From the NCBI GenBank assembly GCA_038501625.1, contig JAZAYU010000012.1:4340001-4404000 (forward strand): a stretch of 64,000 nt of DNA, given 5' to 3'. The stretch is from Corbicula japonica. Its lineage: Eukaryota; Mollusca; Bivalvia; Venerida; Cyrenidae. The number at the start of each line of letters is the position of its first letter. Position 1 is the first letter of the stretch. A program made the position numbers and the translations under genes. This document shows, in pieces, positions 34,472 through 44,879 of this stretch. The notes below the pieces were generated by a model that was not told the origin of the DNA, made no database searches, and saw nothing but the letters and a program-made list of their open reading frames with translations.

Positions 34472-34710
34472 TTAACCATTTCCTCCATATTCCTCCATTT
34501 TTACGCATGTGCGACCAATGTAGATCCAGAACAGCCAGCACATATGTGCGTTCTGATCAGGATCTGCACTGGTTGCATTTTGGTAAGAAATAAGCTGACA
34601 AATCAAAAGCAAACAGTTTAGATCCTGATCAGATGGCACAGATGTGCCGGCTGATCTGGATCTACACTGTGCTCCCATGCAATAAAGGTGTCTATGGAGG
34701 AAAGAGTTAA
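34472..34710 (-). mobile_element. Two-hairpin TTAA MITE, full length
   Basis: TTAACCATTTCCTCC to GGAGGAAAGAGTTAA, with an extra TTCCTCCA duplication at the left end. Confidence 0.85.
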
Positions 34711-34767
34711 GTACAGGAAAGAACAACATCTTTGAACGGGGAACGGGTGCAGAAGCTTGTATAACAG

Positions 34768-35007
34768 TTAACCCTTTCCTCCATAGACACACCTCTATTG
34801 CGTGGGCGAACAGTTTAGATCCAGATCAGCCGGTACATTCGTGCGGTCTAATCAGGATCTAAACTGTTCTCTTTTTGATTCATAGTTTATTTCTGACCAA
34901 AATGCTACCTGTGCAGATCCTGATCAGACCGCAAGGATGTGCCGGCTGATCTGGATATACACTGGTTGCAGATGCGTAAGAAGGCGTATTTACGGAGGAA
35001 AGGGTAA
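34768..35007 (+). mobile_element. Two-hairpin TTAA MITE, full length
   Basis: TTAACCCTTTCCTCC at the left. At the right, GGAGGAAAGGGTAAA has a mutated TTAA. It lies 57 bp from the previous copy in opposite orientation, so the pair forms a larger inverted repeat. Confidence 0.85.
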
Positions 35008-35179
35008 ACCCCAGATTTGTGTTTGTAGCACTGTTTTGCTGTAAGCTTGTTCTGGGTTTGGTTTACAGTAATCCAGGGATACAGTCGAGTCGCGATTTTA
35101 CGAATCGCGATACTACGAAATAACGGTGTACTACGAATTGGGCGGCCGGTCCCGTCCGAATTCCTTCTTTATTCAATAT

Positions 35180-35240
35180 AAAAAAGATGCGATACAACGA
35201 AGACGCGATTTAACGAAAAATGCGATATAACGAATAATTA
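35180..35240. repeat. Subterminal GCGAT-ACGAA motifs
   Basis: Three motifs (TGCGATACAACGAA, CGCGATTTAACGAA, TGCGATATAACGAA) follow the left TIR, and two identical ones (TGCGATACTACGAA) precede the right TIR at about 37556-37587. They match the TIR core and are plausible transposase binding sites; binding is inferred. Confidence 0.65.
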
Positions 35241-35587
35241 TGACAGTCCCTTCAGCTGATTTACAGTGTAACAAGGATGCAATTTAACGAATTTCGGTCT
35301 GACGGGTGATTTTCACACCTTTTCAAGCGATATCCGTGATTTGTATTGTTGAGCAATTATCGACCCAAGCTGTTGTGACACGATATGCTCTGTAAGCAAT
35401 CAGCGGGCGTGTTTGCTTGTAACAAACAGTTTGAGTGATTAAATGTCAAAGGTTTAAACTTGTATATAATCTAAAACAATTGTGTTGATTGTCATTCTAC
35501 TTCTGCAATTTAATTCTGCATGATCTTATTCCTATGGCGAATCTTAGTTAATATTTCAGTAAATTGATATCGGCATTCTGAGCAATT

Positions 35588-35698
35588 CAGTGAAGGGCTC
35601 GGTTTTTAACTGGGAGGATAGCTGAATCAGAATTTTATCAATTTACGATTTCCTAGTAATCCAGTGAAGGGACCGGGTCAACCGGGAGGATAGCTGGA
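35588..35698 (+). repeat. 74-bp direct duplication just before the transposase start
   Basis: CAGTGAAGGG...GGGAGGATAGCTG occurs at 35588-35624 and again at 35662-35697, diverged. The second copy ends 7 bp before the ATG. It may be part of the 5' UTR or promoter of the transposase. Confidence 0.7.
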
Positions 35699-35704
35699 TA
35701 GGAA

Positions 35705-37297
35705 ATGTCCGCGACGGGAAAAACGGGAGTAAAGCGACGAAAGGTGCGTACTATTGAGTTCAAGTACCAGGCTATTATAGAAGTTGAAAAGGGGCGTCAA
35801 CAAACAGCTATCGCTAAAGAACTAGGCATTAGTCCAAGCACGTTGGCTACTTGGGTAGACAATGCAGACAAAATCAAATCTGGCTATCTTGAGTTTGGTC
35901 CGAAACGAAAGTCACTGAAGACGGGTAAATGGGAAGAGTTGGAAACAGCTCTTCTCAAATGGTTCAGCAGTGCACGTGACCAAGGTGCGATTATATCAGG
36001 GGCTATAATGCTAGAAAAGGCAAACCAGTTTGCTAAAAGCCTAGGCATTGAAGACTTTGATGCTAAAAAAGGCTGGCTGACGCGATTCAAGGATCGCAAT
36101 GACATTGCATTCAAATCTGTGTGCGGTGAATCGAAAGATGTCGCCACAAACACAGAGGCAGTGAAGCAATGGGAGACTAAATTGAGAACGTTACTTCTGC
36201 AGTACGGATCCGATAACGTTTACAATGCTGACGAAACAGGCATCTTTTATAAGATGCTGCCTGACAAGACTCTCGAATTTAAAAAAATCGACTGTCATGG
36301 AGGAAAACGTTCTAAAGAAAGACTGACTGTTTTAGTCGGCTCGAACATGACGGGTACTGACAAATTACCTCTGTTGGTAATCGGAAAAAGTGAAAAGCCT
36401 CGGTGCTTCAAGAATGTAAAGACGTTGCCAACGAAATACCTAGCCAATAAAAAGGCCTGGATGACCGGTGATATTTTTACGTCATGGCTCACCCAGCTTG
36501 ACGAAAGTATGAAAAAGCGTCATCGCAAAATAGCACTTGTCGTAGATAACTGTCCGGCGCACCCAAAAGTCAGACTACAGAATACAGAGCTTGTGTTCTT
36601 GCCCCCGAACACAACGAGCAAGTTGCAGCCTATGGACCAGGGCATCATTAACAACCTCAAAGTCCACTACCGGAAACGGGTTGTCTTACGACAGATAAGG
36701 GCTATAGAAACAAACACTGAACTCCAGATCAGTGTTCTTGATGCTCTACGGTTTCTGAAGGCTGCGTGGGATTGTGTATCTACAACAACCATCCTCAACT
36801 GCTTCCGACATGCGGGTTTCACCTCTGAGACAGATCAAGACAGTGCTACGCACAACGCCGATGACGAGGATGAGCTGGACGACATTCCACTGAGCCGCCT
36901 GGCATCACTAGGTGATGGAGCTAACTTAGTAGCATACGTTAATTACAGAGAAGAACTGCCGACGTCAGCCGCCGCAACTGATGGGGACATCGTCACTGAA
37001 ATCCTCGACGCTCGAGCTCCCTCCTCCAACTCCTCTAACAGCGATGACGAGTTGGATGTACCAGCCCCCCCTCGCCATACACTTGACGATGCCCTAGACG
37101 CACTAGATATCATCCAAGAGTACTGGGAATCACAAGCTGACAGTGAGATCCAGCTCTCAGCTGTAGCGGCGATGTCTAAAGAACTGATGAACAAAAAGAT
37201 TCGCGTTATGTGCGATCGAAAACAGGCATCACTAGAGAGATTTTCTGGACAGGCGATTGTTGAAAGTGTGATTGATGAGGGACGTAATGCTTTGTAG
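35705..37297 (+). CDS. Tigger/pogo-type transposase, intact (530 aa)
   Basis: Predicted to bind the element's own inverted repeats and catalyse cut-and-paste transposition into TA sites in the nucleus. A basic stretch (KRRKVR, residues 10-15) could serve nuclear import. Residues about 16-60 form a helix-turn-helix of the Tc5/psq type (IAKELGISPSTLATW). Residues about 74-140 look like the second, CENP-B-type DNA-binding domain (GWLTRFKDRNDI). The DDE-superfamily core follows, with acidic residues at D176 (NADETGIF), D281 (LVVDNCPAHP) and D311 (PPNTTSKLQPMDQGII). That spacing gives the DD-about-30-D pattern of pogo transposases. The C-terminal third is acidic (DDEDELDD). The length fits the family, and there is no intron, stop or frameshift. 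The first ATG is used because the HTH starts shortly after it. A domesticated host gene is unlikely while the TIRs are intact. Confidence 0.92.
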   Translation: MSATGKTGVKRRKVRTIEFKYQAIIEVEKGRQQTAIAKELGISPSTLATWVDNADKIKSGYLEFGPKRKSLKTGKWEELETALLKWFSSARDQGAIISGAIMLEKANQFAKSLGIEDFDAKKGWLTRFKDRNDIAFKSVCGESKDVATNTEAVKQWETKLRTLLLQYGSDNVYNADETGIFYKMLPDKTLEFKKIDCHGGKRSKERLTVLVGSNMTGTDKLPLLVIGKSEKPRCFKNVKTLPTKYLANKKAWMTGDIFTSWLTQLDESMKKRHRKIALVVDNCPAHPKVRLQNTELVFLPPNTTSKLQPMDQGIINNLKVHYRKRVVLRQIRAIETNTELQISVLDALRFLKAAWDCVSTTTILNCFRHAGFTSETDQDSATHNADDEDELDDIPLSRLASLGDGANLVAYVNYREELPTSAAATDGDIVTEILDARAPSSNSSNSDDELDVPAPPRHTLDDALDALDIIQEYWESQADSEIQLSAVAAMSKELMNKKIRVMCDRKQASLERFSGQAIVESVIDEGRNAL

Positions 37298-37428
37298 AAA
37301 CTGTGAACCTGAATGAGTTTTACGTTATGCATGTAATTGAAGATTCATGATGTGCTTTTTTATGTAATTTTTATGTAATTTAAAAATGTGCTATTTATTT
37401 AAATGTATTGATTGATCCATGATTTCAC

Positions 37429-37434
37429 AATAAA
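37429..37434 (+). promoter_or_regulatory. AATAAA polyadenylation signal of transposase
   Basis: A canonical AATAAA lies 132 bp after the transposase stop and still inside the transposon, so the transcript could end within the element. Confidence 0.6.
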
Positions 37435-37886
37435 ATACATCGAAATGTTCTATTTGCCTTTTTATTTATTGACCTTGACATATAACAGCAATAACACATT
37501 ACGTCATATAACGACATTGACGATTTGCGACGGTATCAACAACCAAATGTCAAAAATGCGATACTACGAAAAATGCGATACTACGAATAATCGGCTTGGT
37601 CCGATGCCTATTCGTAGTATCGCGACTGGACTGTATTTACCAAAAGCTTACAAATGATTCTTCAACTAAGCAGCCAATAACATTCTTGTTCATTTTTAAT
37701 CATAGCAGTAGTTCTTTAAGAAATGGCAACATTTTGAAGAGCAAATAAAGAAGTTAATCTAAAGCAAAGTCATGAGCTCTGCCCATTTTTTTAAATATTT
37801 TAAATTCAGTTTCATCTGGCAAAATTATGAACACTTTGATTTGCAAAATAAAACCATTATGCAGTTTTGCAGATCAGCAAGAACAC

Positions 37887-38290
37887 CAATCTGATTAAAA
37901 TCATCTCCTGAAAAACGCTATACTATCAGAATCTGACGATGAGTAACTAAAATGTGCTTTTATCACTAACCCTTTGAACCAATCAGATTGTCTCCTAGAA
38001 AATTGCAAAAGTGAAAGTAAACATAGAATTCTAAACCATGGAATGTGTTGACAGCCTGCGTTGGACATACTTTACTGAAGATATATGTGTTTATGTAGTA
38101 TTGCATTCATTTCTAATGTAATGACATCTTCAGATCATTTTGCGAGCAATATAAATCATGCTTCCTGTGTTGACTTTTTCTAAAAATAGTGATCAGGGAA
38201 AACCGCTAAAGCTTGTGTACAGTGTCTAAGGGCCTTCATTAGATCTAACATTTTGTTAGATCTGACTTTAGTGAGATTGCACAGATTTGC
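37887..38290 (+). repeat. Dispersed 400-bp repeat, copy 1
   Basis: Closely matches 57583-57995 in the same orientation (shared blocks CTTTGAACCAATCAGATTGT, ATAAATCATGCTTCCTGTGT). It contains two self-complementary parts: CAATCTGATT...AATCAGATTG, and AGATCTAACATTTTGTTAGA. It is probably a non-autonomous element of unknown class. Confidence 0.75.
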
Positions 38291-38400
38291 CATTGTTGGT
38301 CTACTTTTTGTCTTCCAGCTAGACAAATTACCCTTGTTTGAATGGATACAAGAATTGTTAAACAAGTCTTGGAATGTTTACATGAATACAACTTTATCAC

Positions 38401-38500
38401 ATTGGTTACCAGTGTAGAACCAGATTCAGCTAGCACATCCATGCCGTCCAATCTGGATTTACACTGTTCACTTCTTGGTCAGAAATAACCTAAGTATTAA
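38401..38500 (-). mobile_element. Two-hairpin MITE fragment
   Basis: One hairpin plus the TTGGTCAGAAATAACCTAA link. The right part is missing where a different element begins at 38513. Confidence 0.65.
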
Positions 38501-38512
38501 TCCTATTACATA

Positions 38513-38701
38513 CAGTGAAACCTCACTATTACGGACACCTAAGGGACAGAGGGAAAGTGTCCTTAATAGAGGGTTGTCCTTAATTGTGGGTTTAATTGTG
38601 GGTTTGGATCAAAAAGAAGAGAACATGTCTGTTCTTTTAAAAATCGTCCATAATACTGGGGTGCCCATAATATCGAGTGTCCGTGATGAGGGGTTTTACT
38701 G
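38513..38701. mobile_element. 189-bp pogo/Tigger-type MITE
   Basis: Ends CAGTGAAACCTC and GAGGGGTTTTACTG are imperfect inverted copies flanked by TA (38511-38512 and 38702-38703). GTCCTTAATAG and GTCCTTAATTG repeat inside. CAGT(G/A)AAACC ends with TA duplications are typical of small Tigger derivatives. Its ends differ from those of the transposon at 35082, so it belongs to another family. Confidence 0.7.
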
Positions 38702-38840
38702 TATATATACTAGCTTGCCTGTCATTAAACAGGTAGACTGTTACATAGGTGACTAACACAGACTATCCCTCCGTACCGCCCCAGGTCAGTTCAACATTAC
38801 TCATAATGTTATAACATCTGTTCATTGCTAACCATAAACC

Positions 38841-38920
38841 AGCTCAAAAGCAAAAAGTGCAGATCCAGATCAGATGGTTGATCTGGATCTATACTAGCCA
38901 CCCATGGAGAAAAGGGTTAA
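38841..38920 (-). mobile_element. Two-hairpin MITE, one-hairpin remnant
   Basis: A shortened hairpin (GTGCAGATCCAGATCAGATG / TTGATCTGGATCTATAC) and the AAGGGTTAA terminus. Confidence 0.65.
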
Positions 38921-39913
38921 TTTGAAAACTTCAGATTTTATATTAAATTGAAATCTTTGTTACAGATAACTTTGAGTCCAAACTTCAAATTGAAGAAGTT
39001 CTGGACTGTATTTGGGGTTTACATTAAAAAAAAATGTTTTCTCTGAAATTTTATGGACATGATATAAGACTTTTATGTTACAGTGATTCCATACAGAGTG
39101 AAATTTTATATTTATTCTTCATTCTTGTAGTAAAGAAAACCTTAAAATCTGGTAAATATCAACAAGTATTTTGGGTCTACAGTCAGAGACTATGTGGCTT
39201 TATTGGGTTCCAGAAGGAATTAATGTGGGTCAACATGACAACTTAGCCCCCCAATATTTAATGGAAGTTGATTATGATCTGGAACATGTGAGAACAATAT
39301 TCCAGTAATCATATTGACATTTAGTGCATATTCTCTTTCCATCCTGTAACCTGGAATATTTCAATTATTGTAAATGCAAAACCTTTTACTCCATATATCC
39401 TGTTTTAATACAATTTTATGGTTTTCCACAAAATGGATTTTTCACAAGTTCATAAATTTAAAAGTTTCAATTTCCTAAAATGCTTTTACGTTTAATACTA
39501 CAGACAGGAGTTGTTCTAGTTTCCTGGATCAATTTGCCCACAAATCTATGAAAATAATTACCCCACATTAATTCAACATTTCTTATTGAAAATAAGTGCA
39601 GAACTATTTTCTTCCATGCTTAATAAACAATACAAGCAAAACACATTACGAAATAAAACACTTTACTGAAGGCCCCGTCATTCTTTGGTCTATGTCTGAT
39701 GATTGAGAACATTTGAAATGAACAAATTCCGTTTATTTATTGCAATTACCTTTATTTGAATGGAGAACTATTTGTTAAACAAATCTTGGTACAGACATAA
39801 CGCAGTCTCTTCATCAATAGGGGAAGTTAAATTAAGCATAATTTACATCTGCTCTAAAAGTCTGAGTATTTCAGGGGAAGCTCCTTAGAGGGGGTGCACT
39901 TTTGGGATGCAGA
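38921..39913. other. Unassigned AT-rich region
   Basis: No exon-like frame with splice sites and no repeat structure recognised. It lies on the 3' side of the SGK3 PX exon and could be SGK3 intron. Confidence 0.4.
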
Positions 39914-40152
39914 TAAACCCTTTCCTATAGTCACACCTTTATAGCATGGGTGAACAGTGTAGATCCAGATCAGCCGGCACATTCGTGCTGTCTGATCAGG
40001 ATCTGCACTGTTCGCTTATTGATTTGTTAGGTCATTTCTGACCAAAATGCGACCAGCGACATCCTGATCAGATGGCACGAATGTGCCAGCTGATCTGGAT
40101 AGACACTGGTCACACATGCATAAAAATGCGTATATATGGAGGAAAGGGTTAA
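39914..40152 (+). mobile_element. Two-hairpin TTAA MITE, full length
   Basis: Left end TAAACCCTTTCCTATAGTCA, right end GGAGGAAAGGGTTAA. Confidence 0.85.
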
Positions 40153-40444
40153 AATGTATGCCCCCTTAAAAACTACACCTTTAGAATTTGGTTTCCGATG
40201 GAACACGTGTTGCATGCTTGCAAAAAGTTGAACTGTTGGCCTTTTTACAATAAATGACAGAAAGATTGTAATTCTTGTTGCACTGCAGTACTACAATAAC
40301 TGTTGTTCATCAGTTATTATCGCAAGGGACTTTATTAAATGATATGTGAAGTCACAACTAGAGTTCTTAAATGAAGCTTTTTCAGGGTTTTTTTAGGGAA
40401 AAGGCCTCTGTCCAAATTGGGAACTGTTTACATGGTATATAGTT

Positions 40445-40550
40445 AAATTTGGGGAGAAAATGTCAACAAATCAAACCAATTGGGAAAAGTTAACATTTTA
40501 AATTTGGGGAGAAAATGTCAACAAATCAAACCAATTGGGAAAAGTTAACG
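40445..40550 (+). repeat. Recent 56-bp tandem duplication
   Basis: AATTTGGGGAGAAAATGTCA through ATTGGGAAAAGTTAAC is present twice (40445 and 40501) with no visible difference over about 49 bp. Confidence 0.9.
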
Positions 40551-42220
40551 TTTATAATTCATTTATAATTGCTTTACAGCTTAGATTTTCTTGCTTTGCT
40601 ATCTCAGAAAAGGATATACAGAGCTCATTAAGAGTTTGTCAGACAGTTCTACATGTATGTAGTTTTCACATATCACTGATCAAAAGTAGACAAACTACTC
40701 GCATAAATTGACAAGTCTCTTGATTATATGGTTTCTTGTTTATTTGTTTCCTTTTTTCTTGAAAATTGGGATTTTTTTCTTAAAATTTGGAAAAAAGGTT
40801 GCTATTGGGCATTGGAAATGGGGCCCAATATCGGCCCTGTGAGACAGGCTGAAAAACCCCTGTTCAAGCTCAGCATACCACCAAGGCCAATATTTTCAAA
40901 AGGTCTTAAATATTTAGGACAAATAGTACATTCCCTTGACTCTCAAGATATTTCATGCAAATGTTACAAATGTTTACAAGTCTTTTGAATATCAAGAGGC
41001 TGTTATCTTTAAACTTCTAAATGTAAGTTACCACGTACAACCAGCATAGTACAACAGTCAAGATGGGAAATAAAAAGTTGTGAACTGGTTAACAGCAGGA
41101 ACAGAATGATATGGTCCAGAAACCGGATTTGTGACAGCCATCTCAACAAGACAATCACTTTATGTACCCTACCAAATAGGATTGGGGACATAAAAATGTG
41201 CAAGAGGCTTGGTTCTGATCTAAACTTGATCTGAAAGGTACACTGTCCATTTATTAAGAAGTCCTTGGTTCAAGTCCCTGTCAGGCTGCACATTTTTCTC
41301 AACCTGTGTTTGTTGTTGTTCAAGTCATGCTTTATCATTTGCAATATATGATCAGGCCTTTAAATAATTTTGTGCAGGGAATTTGCGGACTAGTTACAGG
41401 AAGTCAAGCCTGATTGGTAGAAAATGAAAATAAATATTTTTAAAAGAAAATTATTTCGAGAAAATATAATGATTTTGTAGTAATTTGAATACAAATAATA
41501 TGAAACTGATAATGAAAAAAAAGTGAAATTCAACTTTAAAAATAGCTATCATTTTTGACAGAATGTAAACAAAAGTTCCGCAGAGACTGGGGTGATACAC
41601 TTCTGGCTAAAATGCCGAAAAAGTTTATCGGTCATGCTATGGTGGAATTGGTATTTTATGGTGTGTCTAGGTTGGTTCTCTTGAGAATTGTATGATTTTA
41701 AGGGCTTGACCCAATAGTAAATTCAGAAATTGATGAAAGGTTATAATGAAAGTCTATGGAAATTGAATTAGTAGTGTATAACCTAAATACTTATGGACAA
41801 AAGTCTTGTCCGGTATGTGTTTTTCATAATATCTGTGTAACCGCGTAAAACAGACAATGCAATTTTCAACACATTACTAGCGGCATAACTTTGGTATCGA
41901 CAGAAAGAAGAAATTTATATGCATTCAACGAAAAAGAATTTTGGAATTTAAGCCAGTACTTCTAGAAGAATAATGTGTTGAAAATTGGCATGCAAAACGT
42001 TTCAATTTTCCTACTGTACAAGACTTTTGTCCATAGGCATATAAACATCACCATAACTGTTTTCTAACACAGTGTTTGACACACTTTTCAGTTTAAGTAC
42101 ATGTATACTTCCATTTAAATTCTTTGTTTACATCATTGTTATATTTATCACCACCTTGAACATGTACACTCCTTTAAAAGAGGTCTTTAGTAATAAGTTG
42201 ACAATTTTTAGTTAAAATTA
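40551..42220. other. Unassigned region
   Basis: Includes a GGGAAAA/AAAATTGGGA-rich stretch at 40740-40830, possibly an old dispersed repeat related to 40445-40550. Around 41800-42030, GACAAAAGTCTTGTCC and ACAAGACTTTTGTCC are inverted copies 200 bp apart. No gene seen. Confidence 0.4.
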
Positions 42221-42600
42221 AACAAGAGTGCCAAAGTAACACAAAATACAATGTCAAAATATTTTGTATCAATAAAGGGCCATAACTCTGAAGTGGCTGA
42301 AGCAATTTGGCTGATTATGGAAACTGGCTTAGATATTAGACCCATAAACAATTTCCCCAAGTTTCATAAACATCAGACAAGAACTGTTCGAGTTGGAGAG
42401 CGGACAAGGCGAATTTGCCATTTTTGTATCAATAAAGGGCCATAACTCTGAAGTGATTTGGCTGGTTATCGACCTTGGCCAAGATATTATGCCCATAAAA
42501 AATTTTCCCCAAGTTTCATGAAGATCAGACAACAACTGTTTGAGTTATTAAGTGGACATCACTGTGGAAATTGTCCACCATCCCGAACACATGCCAAGGG
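42221..42600 (+). repeat. Two-unit AAGGGCCATAACTCTGAAGT repeat
   Basis: Two units of about 155 bp start with ATCAATAAAGGGCCATAACT at about 42268 and 42428, preceded by AACAAGAGTGCC, a start typical of the tandem-unit elements here. Confidence 0.65.
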
Positions 42601-43137
42601 CTAACAGTAAGACTAAGATATTAGCTGCTTTATTTTTCTACAAACACATAATGCCTGGACATCAGAAACTGAAGTATTAGAAAAAGCTGTGAATACTTAT
42701 GTTTTGACTAAGACAAAGCCTATTCTTAATTACAAGTATGTAATTATCTGTAAATTATTTTTCAAAATGGCAGCACATTCGCAAGGCTCAGTTTATAAGT
42801 ACTCAGTGTTCTTACATGATTGTACCGTAATGGATACACATAAGAACTATCTTAAATGTGAGCCTGTGACATGATATTTGCTTTAAAGTTCTACTGAGAT
42901 CCACCGCTGTTATGTGGAATTCGAGCATTCGTCGGGGATTTAAGTGCAGTTTTAAATATCAATTAATAAACATTCTGAGGCTGCTCTTTATATATTTTTA
43001 TCACTGCATGCAAATTTGAAAATATAATATATCAAACATGGATCACTAAGTTCTACTGATACAAATACAATATCCATAATACTGAAAGATATGGAACATA
43101 TTCTACCTAACTACAGAATTGCTGTTAGTGTAGGCTA
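42601..43137. other. Unassigned region
   Basis: No gene or repeat supported. Probably within SGK3 downstream introns. Confidence 0.4.
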
Positions 43138-43812
43138 CCACTGGACTGGTAGCACACTCAAGCTTACAACTGAACTCCTGGTAGCATACTCTTGATCCTA
43201 ATAATTTTTGGACTCCTGGTAGCATACTCTAGCTGACAATTGGACTTCTGGGAGCATACTCTAGCTCACAATTGGACTTCTGGTAGCATACTCTAGCTCA
43301 CAATTGGACTTCTGGTAGCATACTCTTGCTCACAATTGGACTTGTGGTAGCATACTCTAGCTCACAATTGGACTTCTGGGAGCATACTCTCGCTCACAAT
43401 TGGACTTCTTGTAGCATATTCTAGCTCACAATTGGACTTCTGGTAGCATACTCTAGCTCACAATTGGACTTCTGGTAGCATACTCTAGCTCACTATTGGA
43501 CTTCTGGTAGCATACTCTAGCTAACAATTGGACTTCTGGTAGCATACTCTAGCTCACAATTGGACTTCTGGTAGCATACTCTAGCTCACAATTGGACTTC
43601 TGGTAGCATACTCTAGCTCACAATTGGACTTCTGGTAGCATACTCTAGCTCACAATTGGACTTCTGGTAGCATACTCTAGCTCACAATTGGACTTCTGGT
43701 AGCATACTCTAGCTCACAATTGGACTTCTGGTAGCATACTCTAGCTCTCAATTGCACTTCTGGTAGCATACTCTAGCTCACAATTGGACTCCTTGTAGCA
43801 TACTCTAGCTAT
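43138..43812. repeat. 32-bp minisatellite, about 20 units
   Basis: Units read TGGTAGCATACTCTAGCTCA then CAATTGGACTTC. The central units are almost identical and the edge units diverged. The array ends about 90 bp from the SGK3 PX exon, on the donor side, so it probably lies in the next SGK3 intron. Confidence 0.93.
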
Positions 43813-43903
43813 CCAAGTAAACTACACTACTAAGAACTTTTTAAGTTTTCAAAGAAAGCATTAGATTTCTTCAAATTAGTAAAATGCTTATTAAACATGT
43901 TAC

Positions 43904-43987
43904 CTTTTCATACAAGACATGGAACTCATTGTATCGTCTGAAGATGAACCAGGACTTGGAGCCGGAGTTCACGACCACTTTGTAGAC
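43904..43987 (-). CDS. SGK3: SGK3-like kinase, PX-domain exon
   Basis: SGK3 is a Ser/Thr kinase whose N-terminal PX domain binds phosphatidylinositol 3-phosphate on endosomes. This 84-bp exon encodes 28 residues starting VYKVVV and ending WFIFRRYNEFHVLYEK, the first strands of a PX fold. The basic RRY is the phosphoinositide-contact motif. Vertebrate SGK3 has the closely similar VYKVLV...WFVFRRYAEF. A pyrimidine-rich acceptor (TTCTCTCTTCAG) precedes it and an AAAAG/GTAACA donor follows, both phase 0. The upstream frame to 44155 is open by chance; the splice site and protein match argue for starting at the acceptor. The following PX and kinase exons were not found in the window. Another PX protein cannot be fully excluded, but joining with 51609-51695 supports SGK3. 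Confidence 0.8.
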
Positions 43988-44870
43988 CTGAAGAGAGAAT
44001 CCACCTTTAAACAACTTCATTAACCTATTACAGTGTATCCTCTCATGGTTCCAACCACCGTAAAACTTGAGCAACTTTTTCTCATTCTTCGTTATGTTCT
44101 CAATTTCTGCTGTCAAGTTTTCCTGATTTGTCATCGGTTCATCCTCACCAATCATTTTGTACCTTTTATGAATTTTTCAGTTTCGAATTAATAAATTTAT
44201 TTTAAATTTATTAAATCTTTGATACATGCCGCTCATTTTGGTCCCTGTATTACATTGTATCCTTAATCTCTGTTTTATTTTTCTGTTCATCGTTGTTAAT
44301 TACTGTAAATGGTGACTACCTTAACAGGATTCCTGTTCATTTATTTATACATTTTTGTACGCTAAAAGCCTGTCACACCCCTAAGTGATTGCCACAACAA
44401 TGGCAAATTCCTATGCAACATTTTTCTCCATTTATTTTTTATATCGTATTTCTGTAAAGCTTGGTATTTTTTTCCATTTATTTTTATTTCGTATTTCTGT
44501 AAAGCTGGTGTTATTGGTCACGAATAGCCGAGGATCACAAAATATTCACTATAATAAATCAGTTCCTCACTTTCGCGGTATTAATATTTATTGAACCTGC
44601 TCAAGTTACACAGAAACAAGATCTATCTTCAGATTCCCGCTATTGTAACATACTCTCATGTTCCAAATACTCCTTCATCAGCAACTTTTCCTAAATACCA
44701 TTTAAGGCTATGAGAACTTTATTAAAGGTTATATTTGATGTGAATACAAAAAACCGAAGTAGATAAAATAGCTTTATATTAATTCAGTGAGATGTAATTT
44801 AAGCATTATGAAACTTGTTCTTTTACAAACAGATACTTTAGAAAAAGGATCAAAGAAAAAGGATCAATAA
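43988..44870. other. SGK3 intron, 3' part; no feature
   Basis: AT-rich. A short duplication, CATTTATTTTT(T)AT...TTTCTGTAAAGCT, lies at 44430-44510. No other exon recognised. Confidence 0.45.
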
Positions 44871-44879
44871 TAACAGCAT

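Larger units (their letters stand above)
35082..37633 (+). mobile_element. Complete Tigger/pogo-type DNA transposon
   Basis: The element is 2552 bp, flanked by TA on both sides (35080-35081 and 37634-37635). Inverted ends of about 24 bp (35082-35105 and 37610-37633) share CAGTCSAGTCGCGAT, then two variable bases and TACGAAT. Extra copies of the GCGAT..(A/T)ACGAA core lie just inside both ends. One intact transposase frame fills the centre. TA duplication, CAG ends and a CENP-B-like transposase are the hallmarks of the pogo/Tigger branch of Tc1/mariner. The intact frame and clean ends suggest a young insertion. Confidence 0.92.

Noticed and set aside
41255..41295. GGTTCAAGTCCCTG resembling a tRNA B box
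   Set aside because: No matching A box or cloverleaf could be built from the preceding 70 bp.
43988..44155. Extending the PX exon upstream to an ATG at 44155
   Set aside because: A strong 3' splice site lies directly before VYKVVV, and joining to the 51609-51695 exon gives a better match to the SGK3 N-terminus.
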